A stretch of DNA of 64,000 nt from Bimuria novae-zelandiae CBS 107.79 (GCA_010015655.1 ML976773.1:45766-109765); one strand, 5' to 3'; counted from the stretch's first letter, positions 23,101-33,528 are shown. Made by a program: numbers and translations. The notes: generated from the sequence alone by a model not told the origin.

Positions 23101-24977
23101 TTAAGAGTAATAAAGTACCTAAGGGCTATCGCTAACGCGGCGAGAGAGCTCCACGAGACATTAACCTAGATCTAACTAACACGAGCTTAATTATTACTAG
23201 TAAACGCAATCGAAAGTAGAAAGATTTAAATAATTTTATAATTTACACATACGCAATAGCGCTAGGAGCTACACCTTTTATTAACTATCTCTATGCATTT
23301 TTAACCGAGATTCGCTCTATACCTACTACAGATAAGATACTAAAAAACTATTAATTATAGTTACCACCTCTGCCAAAGGCAATAAAGCAGCTTAAAATAT
23401 ATATATTTAGTAATTAATTTTAACGCGCTATAGAGGTTAAGTGGCAAGCTCTACGCGCTAAAGGAGTCTTTAAGAAGACTATAAAAATAAAGGCTACTAT
23501 AGATGCTAAGGTGCTACTGTTAATATAGATATTCGTATACAAGATCGACGAAGAAGGATACCTCTTACAATTTAAAGCTTAACTTATTGTTTAAGGAGAT
23601 CTTTAAGCTCTACTTAATAACACATACGCTACTATACTCGCAATTCGTAACTTTCGCGCTCTTATTATAATTGCTAATTACTTTAGTCTAGAGCTAAAGT
23701 AGTACGATGTCCCTACTACCTTCCTAAACGCTAAGATTGATCGAAAACTGTACGCTAAAACACCTGAGGCGTTTCGCCATACTACAGGCGAGATCATGCT
23801 GGTACTCCGCGCCCTGTACGGCCTGAAGGAGTTACTAATCCTATAGTACAACAAACTACGTCGATAACTTGTTAAGCTAGGTCTAAAGCTAGTTAAAGGC
23901 TTTCCTTGCTTATACACGAGCCGCTAGCTTATCCTATTCGTCTATGTTAACGACATTGTTATAGCATATTATTAGTCTAATGCCTATTACTATAGGTCTT
24001 TTGAGAAGGATCTGGTGGTCCTATACAACATTAAAGCTATAGGAGACCTTACCTAGTTTCTCGGAATCCGCATTATACGCGATCGAGCCCTACATAAGAC
24101 GTGGCTAGTCTAAAACGCGTTTATCGACAAGGTATGCGCTTAATTTAGTATTAAAGCTGTAAATAAGGCTCTAGATATTCTACTAGCGGAGAACTAGCTG
24201 TTATAGTCTACTAAAGAGCCTAATTTATCGCGAATAAAGCTCTATTAGTAACTAGTTAGCTCTCTCGCATATATCGCTGTCTAGGGTAGACCTAACGTCG
24301 CCCGAACGCACGTCGTCTTTGCTTGTCACCTTACTAACCCAGGACAGTCACACATCTCGAAAATCCGGAAGACCTGGCGCTACCTACTCAGCACGAAGGC
24401 TCTTGCACTTGAAGCCTCTACTAGCGCGCAGGATATGGCTAAGTATCTATCTAACAATCTAATATATCGCGATCCTCTCTTCTTTAGATCCTCTAACGCC
24501 TTATACGCTAACGAGCCTAAGACTCGCCAAAGCTCTTAAGGCTATACTTTTAAGTTTGGTAGACTAATAATTAACTAGAAGTTAATAGTACAACGCATAG
24601 TTACGAAATTAACTATAAAATCTAAATTACTAGCTCTATTACTTGCTAGCTTATAAATAGAAGAATGGATGCAATTCTTCTCTAGTATTAACCTTACTCT
24701 TAACTATACACCTACTATCTGGTGTGACAATTAATAGACCGTTGGTATTATTACTAAACAGCAAGACAAGCTTTATATAAAAGTTAAACATGTTAATATC
24801 TACTAGCTCTAGATTCGACAGGAAGTCGAAGCCTTTTGTATTAACGTTAAATAGGTCCCTACCGACTATATACCTACTAATAGACTTATAAAGATTCTAC
24901 CTAAGCAGAAGTTTGCAGACTTCGTCTGCTAAATTAGCCTTATTAATATTACTAAGCGTCTAAAGGGCCTGCGTTAA
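20190..24977 (+). pseudogene. Copia gag-pol polyprotein, multiply stopped
   Basis: An ATG at 20190 opens a gag-like frame (MATKSDPAVTRVTVVLNTLD) that stops at once. The only sizeable open stretch is 21297-21755, which contains the aspartic protease region: RWIVDPGSNTHV, where DPGSNTH matches the copia protease active-site neighbourhood. Integrase follows at about 22.1-22.9 kb (HSIDKYLKWHEISIVKRKDK, then CDNEKGF and LHELYCTAAYILNCTPTEAL). Reverse transcriptase is around 23.5-24.1 kb (TPEAFRHTTGEIMLVLRALY, then YGLKE). RNase H is at about 24.6-24.9 kb (PTIWCDN, VKHVNIYQL). It ends with TAA at 24975-24977. Dozens of TAA/TAG codons fit C-to-T changes in CAA/CAG or G-to-A changes in TGG. Confidence 0.92.
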
Positions 24978-25071
24978 ACTAATAGCAACAATCTTAATAG
25001 TATCTATATACACTAATACTAATTAGCTGTCATTAACTCCCTGCCTGGGCGTCCACGCTAGCTGGGGGGTG

Positions 25072-25274
25072 TGTCACGGTTTATAGCTCTTACTCTACAA
25101 GATAGTTGCTCCTACCTTGACATGGTTGCGACTTACCTTCTTTCTGTCTAGGACTAGCGTTGTTTGTGCCTGCGCACCTATACCTTCTGTAGCTTCTAGA
25201 TAGAACAACCTCAGTTCAATCCTGCAATCTTTTCCACTGCGTACTGTCCGCTCAGCGCTCTGCTCACCGCGACA
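25072..25274 (+). repeat. 3' LTR of copia element
   Basis: Same length as the 5' LTR and about 99% identical by eye, preceded by the GGGGGG polypurine tract and followed by the CCCTC target duplication. Confidence 0.97.
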
Positions 25275-26458
25275 CCCTCAGTATCCCAAATCTCAGTCTT
25301 ACTCTACTCACAGCGCAGTCAACAAAACTTCTACAATACAGCCATGCTAAAGACATACTGAACCCAGCAAAAATAAAAACATCACGATAGGTGCCTATTA
25401 ATCCCGTACTGAGGGCTTCCCCAGCATTTGCCTTGATTGCACAGTCCAGCCATCACCACAGCATTCCACTCATTACGCTTACCAACCCATCCCACGTCCC
25501 TCAGCGCACCCCCGCAACCCAACCTGAAACCTCCGCCCGCCGTCCCAACAAATAGGTTACGCCCTCCGTGGATCTGAATCCCGCATCCTTCCAACGCCCA
25601 GGCGCACAACATCGCCGTCATGTTGGAGGCTTTGCGACGTGCAGCACGTGCCTGCACGTGCGAGCTCGGCGAATTTGCTGTGTTAGGTAGGTAAGCGTGC
25701 TGTGGTTGGATGAGCTCGGGGAACGTGGAAATGGAGGCGGTTTCGGATGCGAATGGGGAGATGTTAAGCGAGTGAAGGATGCAGTGGACGGAGTTGGAAA
25801 GGGGAAGTTATGTCAGCGCTGGATTGGGCGAGGTGGGCGTTGGAGCTGGAGTGGGAGATGTGGAGATGGCGGTTGGTGTTGCTGTTGGGTAATTGTTACT
25901 GTTGTGAAGTTGTATTGTGGGGGCAAGTTTGAATTTTCTGGATGTGCATGCGCAATTCTTTTCTTTTTTCTAGTTTTTTTTTTTCTTTTTTTAAACCAAT
26001 ATGGTAGGGGTCCTCCTAACTTCCTGAGCTGCAATGTAAAAAACATTTAAAGCCAGACTTCGAGATGCCGCCATAGCAGACAACTTTCCTTCAAAAAAAC
26101 CGATGACAACTGGCTGAGGTCCTGGTCCCTCAGCCAGGGTAAGAAATCAAGCGTCCAACATTCGCATGTAACGTGAAACATAGCTGATCTCCAACGATCT
26201 TTTAGAAATCTCCGTTCATGCAAAAACCCCAGTAAGGATCAATGGGAATATTGAGAATAGTAGACGGCGGAGTAACCTCAAGCTTGCGTGTCCGCTGTCG
26301 TGATCGGTGTCCTCGTAACAGGAGTATTCGTTGCTTCAATCGTACCTCTCGCAATTTTCCCGATACGAGTATCGTCATGGTAGTGATAGTCGTTCTTCAT
26401 GTCCGTGTCATATTTCGAGATTGACGTAGGGCTACCATGTCAAGCAATACGACAGCCC
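25275..26458. other. Intergenic with one weak small ORF
   Basis: A minus-strand frame at 25657-25382 (91 codons; inner ATG gives MTAMLCAWALEGCGIQIHGG) is Cys/Gly-rich and might encode a small protein, but it has no signal peptide and no family match I know. A T-rich run lies at about 25.97-25.99 kb. The rest holds nothing recognisable. Confidence 0.35.
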
Positions 26459-28246
26459 TCACCAGCCGTGGTTGGCATGATAGGCAAAAGACTGGTCGTA
26501 CTGATCTGGTAGGTGCGGTCGCTTCATCAATCGCCGCCCGTCAGGAGTGAATTGGGAAAACTGAGTCGTCTGGTAAGCGCCGGGCTGCGATAATTGGGCG
26601 TTTTGTCGGCGTGCTGGATCATCCGGCGTGACGAGAGTTGGACTATAATAAGGCTGCACAGCGCCCGAGCCGTAACCATACCCATTGGTACCATCAGGGA
26701 AGAAAGGTGACACGGGTGATTGTAGGGGTATATAGCCGTAGTTGGGGTTGTAGTAATAGCCGGGGAAGAACATCGGCCATGTATGGGGAGTATGGTTGAT
26801 GGCTGGGCTGAAGCTTGGAGGCATCATACCCGAAGACATGCTGGACTGTTGGAAGGAGCTCGCAGCGTTGCCGGAAATCTCGCCCATAGGTTGCCTACGC
26901 GGTAGACCCTGCAATGACAAGTCAGGTCGATTACGACGCGCAGCTCGGTTTGCGGCATTCGAATTATCACCGAGCGGATTTCGTAGCGGCAGATCGTGTC
27001 GCTGACGTTGATGATGGAGGCGCAAATCATAGCCTTGTTGCTTGTGTGGAAAGGCACCTGTACCGACTAGTCCTCGAGTAGCTGGTAACGCGGGCGACAG
27101 CGAGCGGTAATGCTCTCGTGGCTGCGTGCTGCCTCGGAGTTGCGGCAGTGTCTCCATGTACTTCCATAGTTTGTTTAGTGAAGACTGCTGAATTTTGACA
27201 GGCGGAACGCACCATGTCTTGAGCTGATCAGCGTGCGCTATCTTGACCTCTGTAGTCACCTCCACATAAGACGGATGACGCAGCGCGGGTGAGTCAGGCT
27301 CGAAGAGTAACACCGGCTTCTCATCGCTGTCGTCTTCATGAATTTGAGCCAGTTTCAGGCAGTATATCTGGGCAATCTTGTATTTAGACGGGCCTTCTAG
27401 ACCGAAGGTGGAATTGTCTGCCTGAAGTTTGACTCGCAGGAAACGGAAGTGAGGAAAATTGTTGGTCAAGATGAGTACAGGAGCGCCGAATGTATTTGAA
27501 CTTGGTGGGTTGGATATCATGACCACAGTCCCAGGAGCTACGCCGGAAAAGTTCGCAGGAAGGGGCTTGTAGATAAACCTATTCTGCTGAGCTTCCAGTT
27601 GGCATATCTTCGCATCTAACTTCTTGCGTTCCTCAGGATCGACATGGACGTCTAGGTTCCCGCGCATTTCGTCCAGGAAGTCCCACTCGATGGTGAACCG
27701 CTGATCGAGATTCACGAAAGAGCTCCTTGGCATCCTGTCTGAGTTCATGGCGAGCTTCAGGGTATCTGGGGCGACTTCGGTTGAATCCGTCCCAAGTCGC
27801 AAGAATATCCCTAATTCATTGATGGCTTTCGGTGGGTAGGAGGTGATGGCATAAAACTCCACCGTTCGGCTGTTGCTATCGCTTGCGACCACGAGCACAG
27901 GGTGGCTGAAAAAGCCACCGTCGCGCTTTTGCGAGTGTATCATGGATTTTGGCGCAACGTTGTCTCGGCTGGGGATGTAGTAAACTTTGAACACTTGAGG
28001 AGGCCACAGAGTTTGCTTACGCTCAAAAGATGCTTTGTAAGCTGCTGGTAGTATTGGTAGCGGCTTCAACTTGCATTCTCCTGGGACTCCTTCCGCAGAG
28101 TTCATGTGCACTATGTCGGGCCCGATCGCTACTTGCGGCGAAAGAGGCTCGGAAGGCATGGCTGGTAAGTATAGCATTCGTCTAGCTTCCAATGTGGTGG
28201 ATGATTTCCAAGGAGAACTCGGGACTATCTTTGTGTTGTTGCTCAT
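26459..28246 (-). CDS. Hypothetical protein with two PemK/MazF-like modules
   Basis: A 595-residue uninterrupted frame with a clear ATG. I do not recognise a named family. A first module reads FKVYYIPSRDNVAPKSMIHS, HPVLVVASDSNSRTVEFYAI, TSYPP and then SSFVNLDQRFTIEWDFL. That order (V-Y-P strand, HPVLVV, ITS, SFVNLDQ..TI....L) follows the PemK/MazF SH3-like barrel. A second, weaker copy reads VAPGTVVMISNPPSSNTFGA, PVLILTNNFPHFRFLRVKLQ and HPSYVEVTTEVKIAHADQL. The last 200 residues are disordered and rich in Pro, Gln, Asn, Tyr and Arg (MFFPGYYYNPNYGYIPLQSP). The neighbour at 28509-29516 shares the first module with the same spacing. Ribonuclease activity is not claimed: no catalytic residues were assigned, and the fold is inference from motif order. 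Confidence 0.75.
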   Translation of the reverse strand: MSNNTKIVPSSPWKSSTTLEARRMLYLPAMPSEPLSPQVAIGPDIVHMNSAEGVPGECKLKPLPILPAAYKASFERKQTLWPPQVFKVYYIPSRDNVAPKSMIHSQKRDGGFFSHPVLVVASDSNSRTVEFYAITSYPPKAINELGIFLRLGTDSTEVAPDTLKLAMNSDRMPRSSFVNLDQRFTIEWDFLDEMRGNLDVHVDPEERKKLDAKICQLEAQQNRFIYKPLPANFSGVAPGTVVMISNPPSSNTFGAPVLILTNNFPHFRFLRVKLQADNSTFGLEGPSKYKIAQIYCLKLAQIHEDDSDEKPVLLFEPDSPALRHPSYVEVTTEVKIAHADQLKTWCVPPVKIQQSSLNKLWKYMETLPQLRGSTQPREHYRSLSPALPATRGLVGTGAFPHKQQGYDLRLHHQRQRHDLPLRNPLGDNSNAANRAARRNRPDLSLQGLPRRQPMGEISGNAASSFQQSSMSSGMMPPSFSPAINHTPHTWPMFFPGYYYNPNYGYIPLQSPVSPFFPDGTNGYGYGSGAVQPYYSPTLVTPDDPARRQNAQLSQPGAYQTTQFSQFTPDGRRLMKRPHLPDQYDQSFAYHANHGW

Positions 28247-28508
28247 GTTTGGTTGACCGTGCGCCCCGCTCGTGGTCGCTGTGGGAACGGGTGAGTGAGA
28301 CCTCTACATCTCTGAAAGCGGACAGATTTTAATGCTGAAGTCGAACGACAAGGAAACTAGGCCGCTACCATCCCGAGTTATTATGCCTTGCGCCCATCTC
28401 CACACACAAGCCGTGCTTATTTCGGTGAATTCACGACTTCTCATTCACCCTCTTGGCGCCGGTTCGGTCAACCACCCAGCGTGTTGGTGGCAGAGCACTT
28501 CCATAGGC

Positions 28509-29516
28509 TCAAAAGTCAATACGTGCAGAGAAATACCATTTGGATATGCCACTTCTGCACTTCATCGCGCGCTTCCCCGGATATTGTGAATTCTCACACT
28601 TCGCCTGCCGCATCCTTTGGGTTACCGCATCCTTTGGGTTGCCGCAAGTAAGGTTTTGCGCACGTGTAGAGTTTTCCAAGCGCCAGACGGATTCTTCGTC
28701 GAAGGTAATCGGACCACGCCCGCTCGTGGTCCAGGTCCGGAGATTTTCGAACTCTATCCAGAAAGCGCCGTCTCGGTGCTCTGGGTTGCCCTTTTTGTCC
28801 TCGTGAAAATTGACGTAGGTCGCTTTCGGGAACTTGGCCGAGCCAGGCTTAACGGTCAATATTCGGGTGCCTTCGTGCGCCTCGATGCCCTCGTCGTTAT
28901 CGCACAGAGCGATTTTCGCGCACTCGTGCGGCTTCTTTTTGGCGGCAATATCTTTGCAGTTGCCGAAGGAGGTCAGAAGCCGGCACTTGGCCATTTTGGA
29001 TTCAGGCCTGGTCTCGAGGACGACCAGAGGATGATCCCAGGGCTGGTCACCTCGTGCCGCCGTCCTTGCTCGGATAACCGAGTTTGGGGTCACCTGTGCC
29101 TCTACAGGTAGTAGGTACACCTCTCCTCGGTGCGGGCTGCAGACTTTTGGCGCCTGCAGTTGGTATTGGGATTCACGCCAGTTCCCAGCTAGGAAGGTTT
29201 TTTTTGGCGGCGAGGAGCTGGGCGTGCTGAGCGCTGAAGAATCGCGCGAGCTGCCTGAAGTGCCAAGCTCGCTGGAGTTGCTGGCCGAAGAGTCTCTACG
29301 ACTGCGCCAGGATGTTAAATTGCTGGCGTTGCTACGCCAGCTACGAGCTGAAGCCCCTGAATCTTGGGGAGCCGCTTGGGCAGCGGGTTCCTTCTTCCTC
29401 TCCCAGGCCACGCCCTTTCTGCCAGGGGGGACGTAGCGCCCAGGTTTCTCCTCAGCTCCAGAAAGATATAGCTTGGCCGAAGCCGAAGCAAGGATGGTGC
29501 CTGTAGTGGTATTCAT
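28509..29516 (-). CDS. Hypothetical paralogue with one PemK/MazF-like module
   Basis: A 335-residue frame starting at a clear ATG. The N-terminal ~120 residues are Ser/Arg-rich and disordered (SWRSNASNLTSWRSRRDSSA). The module then reads GEVYLLPVEAQVTPNSVIRA, HPLVVLETRPESKMAKCRLL, TSFGN and later FPKATYVNFHEDKKG and FWIEFENL. This aligns with the downstream neighbour at VYxxPxxxxVxPxSxI and HPxxVxxxxxxSxxxxxxxxTS with the same gap lengths. The reading frame's C-terminal ~30 residues exist only because of a 17-bp tandem duplication at 28608-28641. With one copy, the frame would stop soon after CGNPKDA. The two genes are in tandem, 262 bp apart on one strand, which points to local duplication. 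Function unknown. Confidence 0.68.
   Translation of the reverse strand: MNTTTGTILASASAKLYLSGAEEKPGRYVPPGRKGVAWERKKEPAAQAAPQDSGASARSWRSNASNLTSWRSRRDSSASNSSELGTSGSSRDSSALSTPSSSPPKKTFLAGNWRESQYQLQAPKVCSPHRGEVYLLPVEAQVTPNSVIRARTAARGDQPWDHPLVVLETRPESKMAKCRLLTSFGNCKDIAAKKKPHECAKIALCDNDEGIEAHEGTRILTVKPGSAKFPKATYVNFHEDKKGNPEHRDGAFWIEFENLRTWTTSGRGPITFDEESVWRLENSTRAQNLTCGNPKDAVTQRMRQAKCENSQYPGKRAMKCRSGISKWYFSARIDF
28608..28641 (+). repeat. 17-bp tandem duplication
   Basis: CCGCATCCTTTGGGTTA at 28608-28624 is followed directly by CCGCATCCTTTGGGTTG at 28625-28641. It lies at the 3' end of the 28509-29516 gene and shifts its reading frame. Confidence 0.93.
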
Positions 29517-31247
29517 ATTGAGAGAGGATAGTAATGGGTATTAAGAATAGAGAGACGAATGATGGGAAGAGAAGGACAGATTTGGGTATAGAAAGATGGA
29601 GTTCGCGATATGGTCTTGATCTCCAACGGAGAGTTAAGAGCACGGAGGAACAACTGAGAATGAAGAACCCGGACGGCTTAAGAGGCTTCTGAATTGCTGT
29701 TGGGAATCTCGTAGGCCCGCATCTTGTGGGACTCCTGCCTGGTCGAAAGAGAGAGAGAAAGGTGAACCACCGGTAGCCTTCCGGGGTGCTGCCCCCTCGT
29801 TAACGCCGTTACCAGATTCATGAAAGGTGTGTTGTACCGGTGGAAGTGCTTTGTATACTGGAACTTGGTAGGAGGTACCGAAGAAAGAGTAACAAGCATC
29901 TGGGAACCATCCAGTGATGAGTGTCGAGGCGAGAAGAATCCATGAAACCATATTGAAAACGAGTACCTCAAGAGCAGGGAGAACGCGGAGAATCTTCAAA
30001 GACGATAGTGCAAGAAGTGCCAACGTAGCTGGACTGTTCAGAGTAGAAACGCTGCAACAATGTAGAGGAAGAATCACCCGAATAGACGAGGCTGTGCCTA
30101 GAGGGGATTGATTTGTCTCTTCTGGCAATGGTAGGTGGATGGTACGCTAACAGCATCTACGCAGCTGCGTTGGGCCGATCCTTTTTTTTTTTTTTTTTCG
30201 TTTTTTTTCGTTTTTTTTCCCGCAGCTAACACATAATATACAAATGGTAGAGACGTTTCCCTATGGGGGCCAGCACGCGGTCGTGATTCTCAGTTATCGC
30301 CCTGCACACTTATGGTACCGACCTTGTGGAGCCGACCGTTTTATGTCCACATAGCTGTTAGCAGTTCGCACTTCACATGATCCATGGTACCAAGGAACCA
30401 CTCTTCAGCTCAACGGCTATCACGACTATGGAAAAATTCTTTCACAAGGCATCTGGTCTCTTAATTCAGTTCAACTGGTCCTGCCAGGAAAATTCTGGTC
30501 GTCGTGCCTGTTGCGCGCCATATACATGTCCTGCACGATTCCGCGGGAAGACTTGAGCTCAACGGCGATCTTGGCAACGTAACAACAACGCAGAAGTCAT
30601 TCAACCTCTTCATTCAGCTATTTGAACCTTCCACGGAAGTTTCGATGAATCATGCGCATCGTGACTCCAGCCCCTACCTACCATGGAATTAGTCCCATCG
30701 GTTATCGTGAGTACCGTCCGGCAGTGCCTATTCACCCTTTCTCTCGGTAGACATGGTACCGAGAAGGCCTACCCAAAGAGTTGCAGAAGGTTCTGCTAGC
30801 TGCGCCTCCTCCCCCGCCGAGATAACCCCCAGGCACACACCCCAACGGCTATCGTGAGCAGGTACTGGTCCGCAGGAAAACCCAAGAGTACCCGAGTCGC
30901 ACCACCTGGACACGTTGCGCGAGGAATCTTCTCGCTCATGTGGAGTTCAAAGTCATTGTGGGAAAAAAAAAACTCGTCCCGGAAGCGACGCTCCGATGCG
31001 TTTCGCTGACAATTAGAAAACATGCATTCACGTGCACACGTATCGAATGGGACGTGACCACAGAAACGCTGATTAGGAAGTTGGATGTCATAGTTGATGA
31101 TGACCGTGACGGCCTGTATCGAACCACTTTCTACGGGGAAGATCTAAAAAGATACAGTCTCATCGGGTCTTGCCACCGTTGCACGTAAGAGGCAAGCACA
31201 CTGACAACATACACGCAAGAGCGAAAACCTGAAAACCGACTATTCTT
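29517..31247. other. Intergenic with poly-T and a possible decayed frame
   Basis: A minus-strand frame 30128-29634 has one hydrophobic stretch (MVSWILLASTLITGWF) but is otherwise unconvincing. T-rich runs with CG interruptions sit at about 30.18-30.22 kb. From about 30242 to 31188 the plus strand keeps one frame with protein-like patches between stops (PYGGQHAVVILSYRPAHLWY, PIGYREYRPAV, NGYREQVLVRRKTQEYPSRT), ending in an 82-codon open stretch (30940-31188). This could be a pseudogene. Confidence 0.35.
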
Positions 31248-33311
31248 TCACACAAGGGCCAGAGTAAGATCAAAAGCCGTATCCCAGAAGGAGGAATCGA
31301 TACCGACGGCTATTCCGACCTTTTGAAAGCTCTGTAGGACATTGTGAAGGCTGGCCTGCAGTGTGCGAAGAGAATCCGGCCCAAGCACCAGGTCAACGGC
31401 TTCAGGTCTGATCGCCAATGCTGTCGTCATGATTTTCCCGGCCTCGTCTGCAGGCGCGTTCATACAACACATCAGGAAGAGCATTTCCGTCGTCCCAACA
31501 GGGCAACACTCTTCGCACAGCTGAATATCCCGCGATAAGGTACCGATTGGTTGCATAGTTTGCCCACCACCTAAGGCGAGGAGCTTATTATTTCCCTCTC
31601 CAACCACGCGTGTGGTGACTGCCATGCGTACTTTCCCGCGAAGTTTGAGCGACCCGCTGCTCAACGTGCTGTATGGATCTGGTCCGGCGGGCACAAGGTT
31701 CGCTTCCACAAGTTGCGGTACATACTTTGGATTCGGACTCGCATTGAAGCTATGCCAATAGCCGTTGATCGTCGGCGAGTACTCCAACGGCCCCTTTACT
31801 GATGCCCAGGACCAGGTTGGCGCCAATAAAGGATACGGTCGCGTGTGCTTATAATTGCTTAGGCCCTGACGGTTCGAGCGCGTCCAGAGCAAACAGTGTG
31901 CGAGCGAAGATTCCCAAAGACCTGCCAGATACCGATCGGAGGACCGACTTGCGATGATGCGCGCGATGCCTGACATGGCTGGCAAGATGTCCGACTGCTT
32001 CGTTAAAGAACGCTCAGTGTACCGCTGCACGAGTTCGAACCACGCAAGTGTGTGCTTTGTGGACGCTTCGAGTACCTTGGAATTGTTATGCGGCAGACCA
32101 ATTTGCGGTGCGCGAGCTTCCGACCCTCCGTCAAAGAGACGGCCAGCATCGAACGCGAGGTGGTCACCGCATGGAAACTCCAATGTGGCCGAAAGCTCGC
32201 AACACTCCCAACGGATGGTGTCGTGGGAGTAGTGTACGACTCGAGGTGGAAGTTCGCGCTCCTGGACCGTCCATCCTCTTTTGTTGAGCGGGTTCTGCTG
32301 TAGCACGGATTGAATTGGGTTGGGATCTCTGGCCCAAATGCGATAGGGATAGAGCGTTGTTGCGCCTTCGGCATCGGTGTACGAACACTCGATATCCACG
32401 GGCCCGTACGATCGTGCGTCAGGATTCACGCGACAGCCGCCTTGACCGTTCGCTGAGCCCGAGGCAGCGATTGTGAGATACGAATATGAGTATACCTCAG
32501 CCATCTGGGCGGCCTCATGCTCCCAGTCTTCTCTGGAATCCTGGATAATACACAACGAGTCGATCCATACGTAGCGCACGTCAAGGCGTCGGGCGATATC
32601 GATAAAGTCCCTGAAAGTCAGAGGAAGATTGTCGTATTTAACTCCGGCTAGATGTTGCTCCAAGGTACTTTGGACAGTCCTCGCGCTTGGCGGCATTGTC
32701 AATCCCCAGCAGTGACTCAAGGCCAGGTATCTTCGATCTGTTGCTTCAAGACCGGCGGTTACAAGCAGCCGAAGTTCGGGCTCACGCAAAGTCCCAACAT
32801 CGACAACACGGGTCGGCAAGTATTGCATTTCATGACCGCATCTGTCGTGCTTCTCGAAGCAGAGTTTTGCCCATCGCGTAATCAGGCGCGCCTCGTAGTC
32901 GAGCAGTTCATTTTCCGGAGAACCAGGCGGAGGCGGTTGCTCATTCCCTTGCCTTCATCAGAACATCTGCGGAAGGAAGCTCTGGTCGGACTTACGCCAT
33001 TCTTCAGGCATACAGCCGCCTCGAAAGTACCCACATTGTGAGTAACCGAATAGCAACTCTTGCGAACCAAATTTTGTACTAGCGAGCCGATATCTGTCTC
33101 TAACTTTCCCGGGGTAATCGATGTCTCCTTTCGCATATGGTCCTTTGTATACCTCCTTTGAGTAGGCGAACAGCTTACAACCACGACATCCGGCATCTGC
33201 AGAGGCCTTGAGTTCCTCGAAGGTCTGGTGGTGATCATGGTAGCCCTGCTCGTTCCGGCTAGTGCTGAAAATACGGGAAGGAACCGTGCTACAATACTGG
33301 CAGAGGGACAT
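31248..33311 (-). CDS. HET-domain (heterokaryon incompatibility) protein
   Basis: Cytosolic protein of the fungal HET family (PF06985), many members of which act in allorecognition or cell-death signalling. Two exons, 33311-32996 and 32947-31248, with a 48-bp intron (GTAAGT...AAG), give about 671 residues. The intron is deduced because the intervening frame has two stops and this splice keeps frame as EEWRNEQPPPPGSP. HET motifs are present: YLALSHCWG (about residue 182), DIARRLDVRYVWIDSLCIIQ followed by DSREDW, and RGWTVQERELPPRVVHYS. The N-terminus has a CQYC...CRGC cysteine pattern (MSLCQYCSTVP, SADAGCRGCKLF), common in this group. ATG at 33311 is used; the longer frame begins with TTG. Confidence 0.92.
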
Positions 33312-33528
33312 CTTTACAAGCAAGTTCTATCCGAGGGGATTGCCGTTGCCATGAATAATGGAGGTTGGATTCAGCTGAGGTCGCCAAGGATCGTGATACG
33401 AGCATGGCGCCGTCCCGCAAGATCTTATTGGTCCGGTGCTTCCGCCATCACCAGGCTTCGTTTCTGAAGCGAGTTCATGCATTACATGAGGTGCAACGCT
33501 GTGTTTATCTTTCTACCCAAGTCTTGTT

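Larger units (their letters stand above)
19809..25274 (+). mobile_element. Ty1/copia LTR retrotransposon, RIP-damaged
   Basis: A 5,466-bp element bounded by 203-bp LTRs (TG...CA) and a 5-bp target duplication, CCCTC (19804-19808 and 25275-25279). A purine-rich tract (GGGGGGTG) precedes the 3' LTR. Domain order is gag, protease, integrase, reverse transcriptase, RNase H, as in copia. The interior is TA-rich with many in-frame TAA/TAG but few TGA. CpG is largely kept while CpA and TpG are depleted, the pattern of CpA-directed RIP. Less damaged islands remain (about 20.80-21.06, 21.29-21.65 and 24.30-24.43 kb). It is dead for autonomous movement. Confidence 0.96.

Noticed and set aside
32028..32048. 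GAGTTCGAACCACGC, resembling a tRNA T-arm
   Set aside because: It lies inside the HET gene coding sequence with no surrounding cloverleaf.
33312..33323. Four extra N-terminal residues on the HET protein
   Set aside because: The extended frame starts with TTG; ATG at 33311 gives MSLCQYC, typical for the family.
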